Assembly (NCBI RefSeq): GCF_003194585.1
Contig: NZ_QHKZ01000008.1
Coordinates: forward strand, 62,001 to 126,000
Reading direction: 5' to 3'
Length of the DNA: 64,000 nucleotides
Origin: Nocardioides daejeonensis
GTDB taxonomy: Bacteria > Actinomycetota > Actinomycetes > Propionibacteriales > Nocardioidaceae
In this document: piece by piece, positions 37,149 to 45,857 of the stretch
Layout of the letters: every line of letters begins with the position of its first letter
Numbering within the stretch: the stretch's first letter is position 1
Made by a program: the position numbers and the translations under genes
The notes under the pieces: generated by a model
What the model was told of the DNA's origin: nothing
What the model saw: the letters and a program-made list of their open reading frames with translations, nothing else
Database searches by the model: none

Positions 37149-37970
37149 ATGACTACGACAGACATCACCAGTGAAACCCGGCTCGGGTCCATGACCGACA
37201 CCCAGGAGCGGCGCCCGCTCCATACGGTTGAGGTCCGTAACGTGCACAAGCGGTTCGGCTCCTCAGAGATCCTCAAAGGGTTGACGGTCGACTTCCGCGA
37301 CAACGCGATCACCACGGTCCTGGGGCCCTCGGGAACCGGCAAGTCGGTGCTTCTCAAGCACATCGTCGGCCTGCTCGAGCCCGACCAGGGCGAGGTGCGC
37401 GTCTTCGGCCAGAACATCTGGCAGGTGCCCGAGATCGAGCGCTATGAACTGCGCAAGCGCTTTGGAGTCCTCTTCCAGGACGGCGCGCTCTTCGGCTCGA
37501 TGAACATCTACGACAACGTGGCGTTCCCGTTGCGCAAGCACACCCAGAAGACCGAGCGGGAGATCCGCGAGATCGTCATGGACAACCTCTGTGTGGTGGG
37601 TCTGGAGCAGGCGATCCACAAGGCGCCCAACGAGATCTCCGGCGGCATGCGCAAGCGAGCAGGCTTCGCCCGCGCCCTGGTGATGAAGCCCGACGTCGTG
37701 CTCTTCGACGAGCCCGACTCCGGCCTCGACCCCGTGCGCACCAAGTTGCTCTCGCAACTGATCGCCAAGATCCATGAGGAGTACGGCGGCACCTACATCG
37801 TGATCACCCACGACATCCCGACCGCCCGCACCGTGAGCGACTACGTAGCGGTGCTCTGGAAGGGCGAGATCGTGCACTACAGCGACGCTGACGGCGCGTT
37901 CGGGTCTCAGGACCCGTTCGTGCGGCAGTTCCTCGCCGGTGCCCCGGACGGACCCTTGGGAATGGACTGA
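37149..37970 (+). CDS. mceG: Mce transporter ATPase (MceG/Mkl-like)
   Basis: 273 residues. Walker A GPSGTGKSVLLKH, signature ISGGMRKRAGFARALV with the GGM variant characteristic of Mce/Mla ATPases, and Walker B VVLFDEPDSGLDP. GGAGGAG lies seven bases before the ATG. In mycobacteria the Mce ATPase is usually encoded away from the mce operons; here it is inside the operon between permease and Mce genes. Confidence 0.93.
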   Translation: MTTTDITSETRLGSMTDTQERRPLHTVEVRNVHKRFGSSEILKGLTVDFRDNAITTVLGPSGTGKSVLLKHIVGLLEPDQGEVRVFGQNIWQVPEIERYELRKRFGVLFQDGALFGSMNIYDNVAFPLRKHTQKTEREIREIVMDNLCVVGLEQAIHKAPNEISGGMRKRAGFARALVMKPDVVLFDEPDSGLDPVRTKLLSQLIAKIHEEYGGTYIVITHDIPTARTVSDYVAVLWKGEIVHYSDADGAFGSQDPFVRQFLAGAPDGPLGMD

Positions 37971-37973
37971 CCG

Positions 37974-39260
37974 ATGGCTGTTTCTCAGTTTCTGGCACGC
38001 CCACTCGGGCGGGTGTTGGTGATCGCCCTCCTGGGGACGCTGGTGATCGCCGCTCTCACGTTCAACGGCAGCCGACTCACCGGCAAGGACCCGTACACCC
38101 TGAAGTTCTTGGTGCCGATGGCAGACAAGACGTTCGAGGGCGCGAAGGTCACGATCGCCGGCGAACAGGTCGGTCAGATCATCAACCTCGGAGTCCGCGA
38201 CGGTATGGCCGTGGTCACCGCGGAGATCGACCACGACCATGCGCCGCTCCCGGCGGGAACCAAGGGACGGATCCGTTGGGAGTCGGTGCTCGGTGCCCGC
38301 ACACTGGAGATCATTCCTGGGGAGGAGGGCAGCGCCGACCTGCGCAGCGGGCATCTGCTGACCAGCAACGTCGAGGGCGCCGAGCTCGATGACCTGCTCG
38401 CGATGCTGGATGCTCCTACGCGCAAGAAGCTGCAGGGACTGGTCCAGAGCCTCGACACGACGGTGGACGGCAAGGAGAAGCAGCTCAACGAGTCTCTCCG
38501 TGAGGCCGGCCCCACGATCCAGGCGCTCGGTGAGGTCGCGCGGGCTGTGGGTGAGGACGGACCGGCGATCAAGAAGCTGGTCACGCAGCTGCGAGGTGTC
38601 ACCAGCACGGTCGCAGCGAAGGACGACCAACTCGCGAGGTCGGTGGCGCAGCTCAACCAGTTGATGTCGGCACTCGCCCAGGAGAAGGACGGCTTGCGCA
38701 GCACCCTCGCCAAGCTCCCCGGCACCTTGGACACCGCCACCAAGACCTTGAGTAACGTCAAGTCGCCGGTGGAGTCGGCCCGCGAACTGTTGCGGGATCT
38801 GCAACCGGCTACCGCTCAGCTCCCGGCCCTGGCCAGGGACCTGCAGCCGGCGCTCGCCGACGCCAAGCCGGCCGTTGCCGATCTGACCCCTCTGCTTGAG
38901 GACGCCGACCGGCTGCTCAAGGAAACGCCGGCCCTCGCTGCCGGAACCCGCGACCTGTTGCCGACCGCAGACTCGGCGCTGGCCCAGGCCAACCCGATGG
39001 TCGACTTCCTGCGTCCCTATGCCCCTGAAGTGGCTGGCTGGTTCTCCAACTGGACCGCCACGTTCGGCAGCCGGAACGCGATGGGCAACTATGCCCGAGC
39101 GCTCATCACTGCCTCGGCATCCAGTGTCCACGACCTGCTGCCCGGCAAGATCCTCCAGGGTCAGGATCCGCGCCCGGCGCCGGGCTCGTTGGACGAATGG
39201 AACAGCAAGCAGTTGGTCCGTTGGGACCTCGTGGACGCGAACGGGGAGGCCATCCAGTGA
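37974..39260 (+). CDS. Mce-family protein, first of six (MceA position)
   Basis: 428 residues. N-terminal membrane anchor VLVIALLGTLVIAALTF, then an MlaD/Mce domain (about 35-130) with GAKVTIAGEQVGQIINL, a long helical region made of weak heptad and DL-rich segments (about 140-330), and a compact C-terminal part. Mce proteins form hexameric tubes that carry lipids across the envelope. It follows the ATPase by three bases. Confidence 0.92.
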   Translation: MAVSQFLARPLGRVLVIALLGTLVIAALTFNGSRLTGKDPYTLKFLVPMADKTFEGAKVTIAGEQVGQIINLGVRDGMAVVTAEIDHDHAPLPAGTKGRIRWESVLGARTLEIIPGEEGSADLRSGHLLTSNVEGAELDDLLAMLDAPTRKKLQGLVQSLDTTVDGKEKQLNESLREAGPTIQALGEVARAVGEDGPAIKKLVTQLRGVTSTVAAKDDQLARSVAQLNQLMSALAQEKDGLRSTLAKLPGTLDTATKTLSNVKSPVESARELLRDLQPATAQLPALARDLQPALADAKPAVADLTPLLEDADRLLKETPALAAGTRDLLPTADSALAQANPMVDFLRPYAPEVAGWFSNWTATFGSRNAMGNYARALITASASSVHDLLPGKILQGQDPRPAPGSLDEWNSKQLVRWDLVDANGEAIQ

Positions 39261-40714
39261 ACGCCTCGACAACATTCGGCAAGCGCTCGGTCCTCACCAT
39301 CGCGGTTGCGCTGACGGTGGTCCTGATCGCGTCGCTCGTGCTGATCAAGGGCAGCAACGACTCCGACGGGCCCGAAGTCGCGGGAATCTTTGCCGACGCC
39401 AGCCCGCTCGAGGTCGGCAGCGAGGTTCGTGTCTACGGCGTCAAGGTGGGTGAGGTCTCCGCCATCGATCTGGTCGACAACAAGGCTCGCGTGGTACTCG
39501 ACGTCGACGACGAGGTGCTGCCGCTTCACGCAGATGCCCAGATGAAGATCCGCCCGATCAACCTACTGGGCGAGAACTTCGTCGAGATCGTGCCGGGGAC
39601 GGGTGACCAGCCCACCCTCGACGGAGATGTCCCGGTCGAGCAGACCGAGACGATCGTGACGCTCCAGGCGGTCCTCGACACCTTCGACGACCCGACCGCT
39701 GCTGGCCTGGCTGCGTTGGTCTCCGAGCTGGGCAACGGGGTGTCAGGCAACGGCGACGAGATGGCCGACGTGATCAAGGCGCTGGCGCCGGCGATGTACG
39801 GCATCGACGACCTCGGTCGGGTGCTCGAGGAGCAGAACCAGGTGCTCGACTCGTTGATCGCCACGGCCGACCCGGTTGCCGCCGCGGTGGCAGGTCAGGA
39901 CGGCAAGCGCATCGAGAAGCTGGTCGAGCAGGCCCACGGTCTACTCGCAACGGTCGCAGCTGAACGTCAGGGCCTGGAACAGACCTTGACCGAGTTGCCC
40001 GGAGCGATCAAGGAGGCCCGCACCACGTTGGCGGCCCTCGACACCGTCGCCGGCTCGGTGGCTCCCACTTTGAAGAAGGCGCGTCCGGTCACCGACGATC
40101 TTGAGACGATCAGCAAAGAGATCGTCGAGTTCTCCAAGTACGCCGAGCCGGCGTTCGCCTCCTTCGACGAGGTGTTCAAGCACGCCGACGACCTCCTGGC
40201 CGAGGCCGCTCCGGCGGTGGCACAGCTGAAGGCGGCCGGGCCGGAGTTGCGCCGCGGCTCTGACAGCATCAAGACGCTCGGGGACGAGGTGTTGGTGGAG
40301 CAGCCACTCAGCAACCTGATGGCGTTCGTCCGCAAGTGGGCCCTGAGCACGAACAGTCGTGACAACGTCTCGCACTACTTCCGTGGGCTCTTCCACGTCA
40401 CGCCCAAGGCACTGAACCTGCTCCTCGGTTCCACGGTGGTGCCGCCCATCCTCACGCCGGGTGAGAGCGACGACGGGAACAGCGACAAGAACGATGTGCT
40501 GCCGGATCTGCCGGGCCTCGACCTCGGCGGCCTGGAGGATCTGCTGAGCCCGGACAACAACATCCTCGGCGGCCTGCTCGGTCACGTCCTCCCGGGCATC
40601 GTCGAAGGCAAAGCCAAGGACAAGTCGAAGAAGAGCGACCCGAAGTCCGCGACCGGACTCACCGACAGACAAGAGCAGAGTCTGCTCGGACTCCTCCTGG
40701 GAGGTGGGAGATGA
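39257..40714 (+). CDS. Mce-family protein, second of six
   Basis: 485 residues from GTG 39257, overlapping the previous stop (GTGA). Membrane anchor about 10-28, Mce domain with GSEVRVYGVKVGEVSAI, long helical needle region and an unusual C-terminal tail with PDLPGLDLGGLEDLLSPDNN and Lys-rich KDKSKKSDPK segments, ending in leucine/glycine. The tail is longer than in its five paralogues. Confidence 0.9.
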   Translation: MNASTTFGKRSVLTIAVALTVVLIASLVLIKGSNDSDGPEVAGIFADASPLEVGSEVRVYGVKVGEVSAIDLVDNKARVVLDVDDEVLPLHADAQMKIRPINLLGENFVEIVPGTGDQPTLDGDVPVEQTETIVTLQAVLDTFDDPTAAGLAALVSELGNGVSGNGDEMADVIKALAPAMYGIDDLGRVLEEQNQVLDSLIATADPVAAAVAGQDGKRIEKLVEQAHGLLATVAAERQGLEQTLTELPGAIKEARTTLAALDTVAGSVAPTLKKARPVTDDLETISKEIVEFSKYAEPAFASFDEVFKHADDLLAEAAPAVAQLKAAGPELRRGSDSIKTLGDEVLVEQPLSNLMAFVRKWALSTNSRDNVSHYFRGLFHVTPKALNLLLGSTVVPPILTPGESDDGNSDKNDVLPDLPGLDLGGLEDLLSPDNNILGGLLGHVLPGIVEGKAKDKSKKSDPKSATGLTDRQEQSLLGLLLGGGR

Positions 40715-41967
40715 ACCAGCTGGTGCACCGCGACGACGTACGTCGCTTCGGGATCGGCGTGATCACCGTTCTGGTCGGCCTCGTGATCGCCTACGTCGGC
40801 ATCACGGTGCAGGGTGGCGGCGAGTTGCCGCTGCGGACCTACACCACCGTCAAGGCGCAGTTCGATGATGTCGGCACTCTCAAGCCCTCCCAGAAGGTGA
40901 CGGAGAACGGCATCCGGGTCGGCCAGATCACCGACATCGCCATCGTCGACGGCGCTGCGGAGGTCACGATGCGACTCGACGGTGACCGTGACTTCTACGC
41001 CGATGCCACCGCTCGGGTCGGCAACGAGTCGGCGCTCGGTAAGAAGTTCATCGACCTCGACCCGGGCACCAAGGAGAGTGGTCCGCTGGCCGGGGACCTC
41101 ATCTCTACCGAGCAGACGGACTCCGCCACCAGCCTCGACGACGTCTTCGCGCCGTTCGACGACGACGCCCGTGCAGGTCTCCGCACCGCGCTCAGCGAGT
41201 TGGGGGGCGGCTTCTCCGGACACGCGACCGACATCAACGACATGCTCTCCCGTGGCCCCGAGTTGCTCAAGGACGGCACGGTCATCGTCGACACCTTGGC
41301 CGCGCCGGGCACCAACCTCGACGATCTGCTGGTCACCGCCGAAAGCCTGGTGGGTCAGTTCCGGGGGCAGTCCGAGACCTTGGCGACGCTCGTGGAGGAA
41401 GCCGGTCAGACCCTGCAGGCGGTCAACGTCGACCAAGGCGCACCGCTGAGGGTCACGCTCGACCAGCTTCCCGAGGTACTGCGCACCGCTAAGACCGGTC
41501 TGAAGGCGATCAACCCGCCGTTGGTCCGTACGGCTCGTGCGGTGCAGAAGCTCGCGCCGGGGGTCGACCGACTGGTCGACGCCACGCCCGACCTGCGCGG
41601 CTTCATGACGGAGTCGCCGCCGGTTGCGCGCACGGTCAAGCAGTTCACCGCGGACGCGGAGGAGCCCCTGGAGAAGCTGGTGCCTGCTGTCACGGACCTG
41701 CGGCCGGTGGTCGACCGTCTGCAGCGCACGTTGACCTACGCCGATCCTCTGCTGACGACCTTGAAGCCCTATTGGGCCGACTTCGCAGGTCTCGGCGCGC
41801 AGCATGACCTGCTCAGTGGGCACTACAACAAGGACCAGCACTACTTCAGCGCGCAGTTGACGTTCCCAGGCATCTATACCGCGACCCTTCCGGACCCGTT
41901 CGCCAACTACGACCCCTATCCGGGGCCTGGCAACGCGTTCAAGAAGCCGTACGACAACGAGCGCTGA
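40711..41967 (+). CDS. Mce-family protein, third of six
   Basis: 418 residues. Anchor VITVLVGLVIAYVGITV, Mce domain with QKVTENGIRVGQITDI, and the helical region. The C-terminus is rich in Tyr and Pro (YDPYPGPGNAF), as often seen in MceC-type proteins. Coupled by ATGA to the previous gene. Confidence 0.9.
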   Translation: MNQLVHRDDVRRFGIGVITVLVGLVIAYVGITVQGGGELPLRTYTTVKAQFDDVGTLKPSQKVTENGIRVGQITDIAIVDGAAEVTMRLDGDRDFYADATARVGNESALGKKFIDLDPGTKESGPLAGDLISTEQTDSATSLDDVFAPFDDDARAGLRTALSELGGGFSGHATDINDMLSRGPELLKDGTVIVDTLAAPGTNLDDLLVTAESLVGQFRGQSETLATLVEEAGQTLQAVNVDQGAPLRVTLDQLPEVLRTAKTGLKAINPPLVRTARAVQKLAPGVDRLVDATPDLRGFMTESPPVARTVKQFTADAEEPLEKLVPAVTDLRPVVDRLQRTLTYADPLLTTLKPYWADFAGLGAQHDLLSGHYNKDQHYFSAQLTFPGIYTATLPDPFANYDPYPGPGNAFKKPYDNER

Positions 41968-41980
41968 GGAAGGCACTGAC

Positions 41981-43294
41981 ATGGCAACGAAGATCCTCAG
42001 TGGATTCAGTCCACGTGCCCGCAAAGGTCTGATCCTGTGCGTCGCGCTCGCGATGGTTGTGCTCGGCCTGGCGTTCAAGAACCAGATCAAGGTCGCGATG
42101 CGCGGTGGCGAGACGATCCAGGCCGAGTTCGCCCAGAGCTACGGGCTGGTGGACGGCGTGACCAAGGTCAAGATCGCAGGCCTGCAGGTCGGTGTCGTGA
42201 CCGATGTCGAGCAGACAGACTCCGGGACGGCGTTGGTCTCGATGAAGGTCGACGACGAGGTGCTCGATTCCCTCGGAGCAAACCCCACCGCGCGCGTCGT
42301 GCCGCTGACGATTCTCGGGGGCCAGTACGCCGTGGAGTTGCACCGTGGTGGCAACGGCAACTACGACGGCAGCCGGATCGACCTGCGACGTACCTCGATG
42401 CCGGTCGAGCTTGACCGGGTGCTCGAGGCGCTGCCTTCCGACACGCGCAAGGCCACACAGCGCCTGCTCGGGAACACCGACAAGACGCTGAAGCGAGGCG
42501 GCACGCAGAACCTGCGGGACCTGCTCGATGTAGCGCCTGCGGTGCTCCCGCCGGCCGGCACGCTGCTGGAGTCGATGCAGGGCGAGAACCCCGGCAACGA
42601 CCTGCAGTCGATCGTGACAGATCTGCAGGACATGGCGAGTGTCCTGGTCGCTCGCGACGAGCAGATGAGCGCGATGCTCTCCGACCTCGACACCACGACC
42701 GCGGTGCTTGCCTCCCGCCGCGGAGATCTGGCCGGAATGGTCGACCGGTTGCCCGAGGCACTCGACTCAGCAGACCGCGGACTCGAGCAGCTCAACGGCA
42801 CCCTCGAACTCCTCGACGTCTCCACCGACAAGCTCAAGCCGTCGGTTGAGCGGATCGATCCGCTGCTCGACGAGTTGAGCCCCACCATCGCAGAAGCGCG
42901 ACCGGTGCTGGCCAAGCTGCCGTCGATCACCTCGGGCGCACGCAAGGTGCTCCAGCAGCTGGTTCCGGCGATCCCGACGGCGACCAACGTGGTCGAGAAG
43001 CTGCGGGGCCCGGTGATCGAACGTATCGAAGGTCCGGTGCTGGCCAAGCTCGACAGCAAGTGGAAGGGCGAAGGGCCCTACAAACACAGTGGTCGCGGCA
43101 TCCAGGCCGACAACAAGTTCTACGAGGAGATCGCCTTCATGGTCACCAACCTCAACCGATCCGTGATGTCGCGCGACTCCCAGGGCGGTGTGCTCCACTT
43201 CCAGGCTGGTGTCGGTCTGTCCTCCCTCCAGCCGCTCGCCCTCGACGAAGCGCTCGGCGCACTCATTCCCCAGTTGAAGGGAAAGCAGGGCTGA
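41981..43294 (+). CDS. Mce-family protein, fourth of six
   Basis: 437 residues. Anchor LILCVALAMVVLGLAF, Mce domain with VDGVTKVKIAGLQVGVVTDV, helical region with Leu/Asp repeats, and a C-terminal globular part ending near LIPQLKGKQG. GGAAGG lies upstream of the ATG; 13 bases separate it from the previous gene. Confidence 0.9.
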   Translation: MATKILSGFSPRARKGLILCVALAMVVLGLAFKNQIKVAMRGGETIQAEFAQSYGLVDGVTKVKIAGLQVGVVTDVEQTDSGTALVSMKVDDEVLDSLGANPTARVVPLTILGGQYAVELHRGGNGNYDGSRIDLRRTSMPVELDRVLEALPSDTRKATQRLLGNTDKTLKRGGTQNLRDLLDVAPAVLPPAGTLLESMQGENPGNDLQSIVTDLQDMASVLVARDEQMSAMLSDLDTTTAVLASRRGDLAGMVDRLPEALDSADRGLEQLNGTLELLDVSTDKLKPSVERIDPLLDELSPTIAEARPVLAKLPSITSGARKVLQQLVPAIPTATNVVEKLRGPVIERIEGPVLAKLDSKWKGEGPYKHSGRGIQADNKFYEEIAFMVTNLNRSVMSRDSQGGVLHFQAGVGLSSLQPLALDEALGALIPQLKGKQG

Positions 43295-44547
43295 TGGCTG
43301 CCAAGTTCGCCACGATGATGGAGCGGGTGCGCAACACGCCCGGTCTGGGACGCGACGTGGCCGCGCTCGCATTGTGCCTGGCTCTTGGTCTCGCCTGCTC
43401 GATCTACATCCTGGGCAAACAGGATGTGAGCGCGCCGTGGACCGACAAGTACACGTTCGCTGCGGAGTTCGACAAGGCGCCGGCAGTGCGCCCCGACTCG
43501 ATGCAGGAAGTGCGGATCGCCGGAGTGCAGGTCGGCCGGATCACCAAGGCCGAACCGACCCGCAACGGCAACGCGCGCGTCGAGTTCACGATCGACCCGG
43601 AGCACGATGTCTATCGCGACGCCCGCGTGGTCATCCGGACCAAGTCTCCTTTGAACGTCATGTACGCCACGCTCGATCCGGGGACGCCGGCAGCCGGCCC
43701 CTTGCCCGAGGGCGCGACGTTGCCGATCACTCAGACGGAGCGGGTCGTTCAGCCCAACGAGCTGTTGGACGAACTCGACGTCAAGGCGCGGGTCGGACTC
43801 ACCTCACTGATCAACGAGCTGGACGTGGCGATGGCTGCGGATCCGCAGGCACTGGGTGAGGGCCTGGGTGCTACCAAGAAGGCGATGGTCAGCTTCCAAC
43901 CAGTGCTCGAGCAGCTGGAGAAGCGACGACACAACATCCGTCGCCTGGTCACCTCGTTCTCGGGTATCGCCAAGGCCGTCGGGGACGACCGGGTCCGGCT
44001 GGCGGCTCTGGCAGACGACTCGTACGCCACCCTTGAAGTGCTTGCCGAGCGTGACTCGGAGCTGAGCGCGACCTTGGCTCAGCTGCCGGGTCTGACCGAC
44101 GAGTTGCAGTCATCGATGGTGAGCGTCGACGAGCTTTCCACTGAACTGGATCCCACGCTGACCAACCTGACGCGCGCATCAGAGGAACTGCCCGATGCGC
44201 TGGACGACCTCACCGGCACGGTCGGCGCGATCCGCCAGTTCGTGCGCGGCGCGCGCCCGGTGGTTGATCGCGCAGGGCCCGTGGTGCGCGACCTGCGCCC
44301 GTTGTCCGGCGACCTGCGCCATGCCCTGCGCAGCCTCTCGCCGGTGGCCGACAAGCTGCCGCGTGCCACCGAGATGGTGGTGCCCTGGATGGATGACCTT
44401 GCGGCCTTCACCTACAACACCTCCTCCTCCTTCAGCCTCTACGACGCCAACGGCGGCATGGGTCGCGCGGTGGTCCAGGTCGACCTGACCAACCCGCTGG
44501 GTGGCCTGCAGGACGAAGGCATCCCCGGATACGGAGCACAGCGATGA
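43294..44547 (+). CDS. Mce-family protein, fifth of six
   Basis: 417 residues from ATG 43294 (TGATG overlap). Anchor ALALCLALGLACSIYIL, Mce domain with EVRIAGVQVGRITKA, helical region and Gly-rich C-terminus. In many mce operons the fifth protein is a lipoprotein (LprK type). Here the Cys in the anchor (GLACS) lacks the usual Leu at -3, so lipidation is uncertain. Confidence 0.9.
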   Translation: MAAKFATMMERVRNTPGLGRDVAALALCLALGLACSIYILGKQDVSAPWTDKYTFAAEFDKAPAVRPDSMQEVRIAGVQVGRITKAEPTRNGNARVEFTIDPEHDVYRDARVVIRTKSPLNVMYATLDPGTPAAGPLPEGATLPITQTERVVQPNELLDELDVKARVGLTSLINELDVAMAADPQALGEGLGATKKAMVSFQPVLEQLEKRRHNIRRLVTSFSGIAKAVGDDRVRLAALADDSYATLEVLAERDSELSATLAQLPGLTDELQSSMVSVDELSTELDPTLTNLTRASEELPDALDDLTGTVGAIRQFVRGARPVVDRAGPVVRDLRPLSGDLRHALRSLSPVADKLPRATEMVVPWMDDLAAFTYNTSSSFSLYDANGGMGRAVVQVDLTNPLGGLQDEGIPGYGAQR

Positions 44548-45848
44548 ACGACGGAACCATCGGCAAGCGCCCGCTCGCGCCGCGGATCACGGTCTTCACG
44601 ATCGTTGTGGTCTGCATCCTGGGCTTCATCTACCTGTGGAACGGCACCGGTGGACCGACTCCTGCGCTGAATGGCCCCTACAAGGTGAAGTTCGTCGCCG
44701 ACGACATCAAGAACCTCCGGCCTGCTGGTGATGTGCGGATCGCGGGCGTCCTGATCGGACGGGTCGTCAAGCAGGAGAACGAAGGCGGCAAGGCGGTCGT
44801 CGAGGTCGAGATCGATGATGAGTTCGCGCCGCTCCACGACGGGGCCACGGTTCGGGTCGGCATGAAGTCGGTCATCGGCCAGTCGTTCGTCGCCGTGGTC
44901 GACGGCACCGGCGCCGAGCTGCGGAACGGCCACGTCTTCGAAGGTGAGTCGGTGATCGACCCGGTCGACATCGACGAGGTCGTCAGCACGTTCGACAAGC
45001 CGACACGGAAGGCGTTGGCCAGCCTGCTCGGCTCACTGGATCCGGCCACGAAGAAGTCGGGCAAGAGCATCGACGGTCTGCTGGACGGCGTCGGCATGCT
45101 CGGTCGCGAGGGCTACACCGCCGTCGACGCGATCGCCGCCCAGAGCAAGGACCTCGCCGCCCTGGTCAATGAGGCCAACACGATCCTGGTGGCGCTCAAC
45201 ACCGGCCGCGATCAGATCGGATCGCTGGTGCGCAACGCCCAGCAGGTCACCTCGGCCACGGCCGGGGAGTCAGACCAGCTGGCCGCCGTCGTGCGCAAGC
45301 TGCCTGGCTTGGTGAACTCTGCCGGGCAGGCGACGAGCACCTTGGACGGGCTCGCCACTGATCTGGCGCCCGTGGCGGCCGACCTCGACCGGTCAGCGGC
45401 TCCGCTGAGCGTGGCGCTGAAGGACCTGCCACCGATCACCGACGGTCTGCGGAGCCTGCTCGACCCGATGGACAGTTCACTGGGTCGAGCCGACGAAACA
45501 CTCGATCAGGTGCCGGCCCTGGCCGCCATGCTTCGCGACATCGCGCCCGATCTGGACACGCTGTTGGCCAACGTCAATCCGATGGTCAAGTACCTTGCGC
45601 CCTACGGTGTCGACATCGGCTCGATGCCCGGCAACTTCGCGGGCGGGTTCGACATCCCGCTCGAGAACGGCGTGAAGGCGGTGCGCCTGGCGCCACTCTT
45701 CAGCCAGTACACGGTGCGGAACAACCCGCTCAACCTGATGGCGATCGACCCGTTGCACTGGAACAACCCCTACCCGAAGCCGTTGACTGCAGAATCACCG
45801 GGAGCGCCCGGATACACCAACTTCCCCGAGATCGAGAAGGAACAGTGA
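44544..45848 (+). CDS. Mce-family protein, sixth of six
   Basis: 434 residues. Anchor ITVFTIVVVCILGFIYLW, Mce domain with DVRIAGVLIGRVVKQ, helical region with repeated leucine-rich segments, and a C-terminus rich in Asn/Pro (LHWNNPYPKPL). Completes the hexamer set; coupled by ATGA to the fifth gene. Confidence 0.9.
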   Translation: MNDGTIGKRPLAPRITVFTIVVVCILGFIYLWNGTGGPTPALNGPYKVKFVADDIKNLRPAGDVRIAGVLIGRVVKQENEGGKAVVEVEIDDEFAPLHDGATVRVGMKSVIGQSFVAVVDGTGAELRNGHVFEGESVIDPVDIDEVVSTFDKPTRKALASLLGSLDPATKKSGKSIDGLLDGVGMLGREGYTAVDAIAAQSKDLAALVNEANTILVALNTGRDQIGSLVRNAQQVTSATAGESDQLAAVVRKLPGLVNSAGQATSTLDGLATDLAPVAADLDRSAAPLSVALKDLPPITDGLRSLLDPMDSSLGRADETLDQVPALAAMLRDIAPDLDTLLANVNPMVKYLAPYGVDIGSMPGNFAGGFDIPLENGVKAVRLAPLFSQYTVRNNPLNLMAIDPLHWNNPYPKPLTAESPGAPGYTNFPEIEKEQ

Positions 45849-45857
45849 TCCGAGCCC

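Noticed and set aside
37263..39275. 670-residue minus-strand frame opposite mceG and the first Mce gene
   Set aside because: It lacks recognisable domains and is fully explained by codon bias in the two plus-strand genes.
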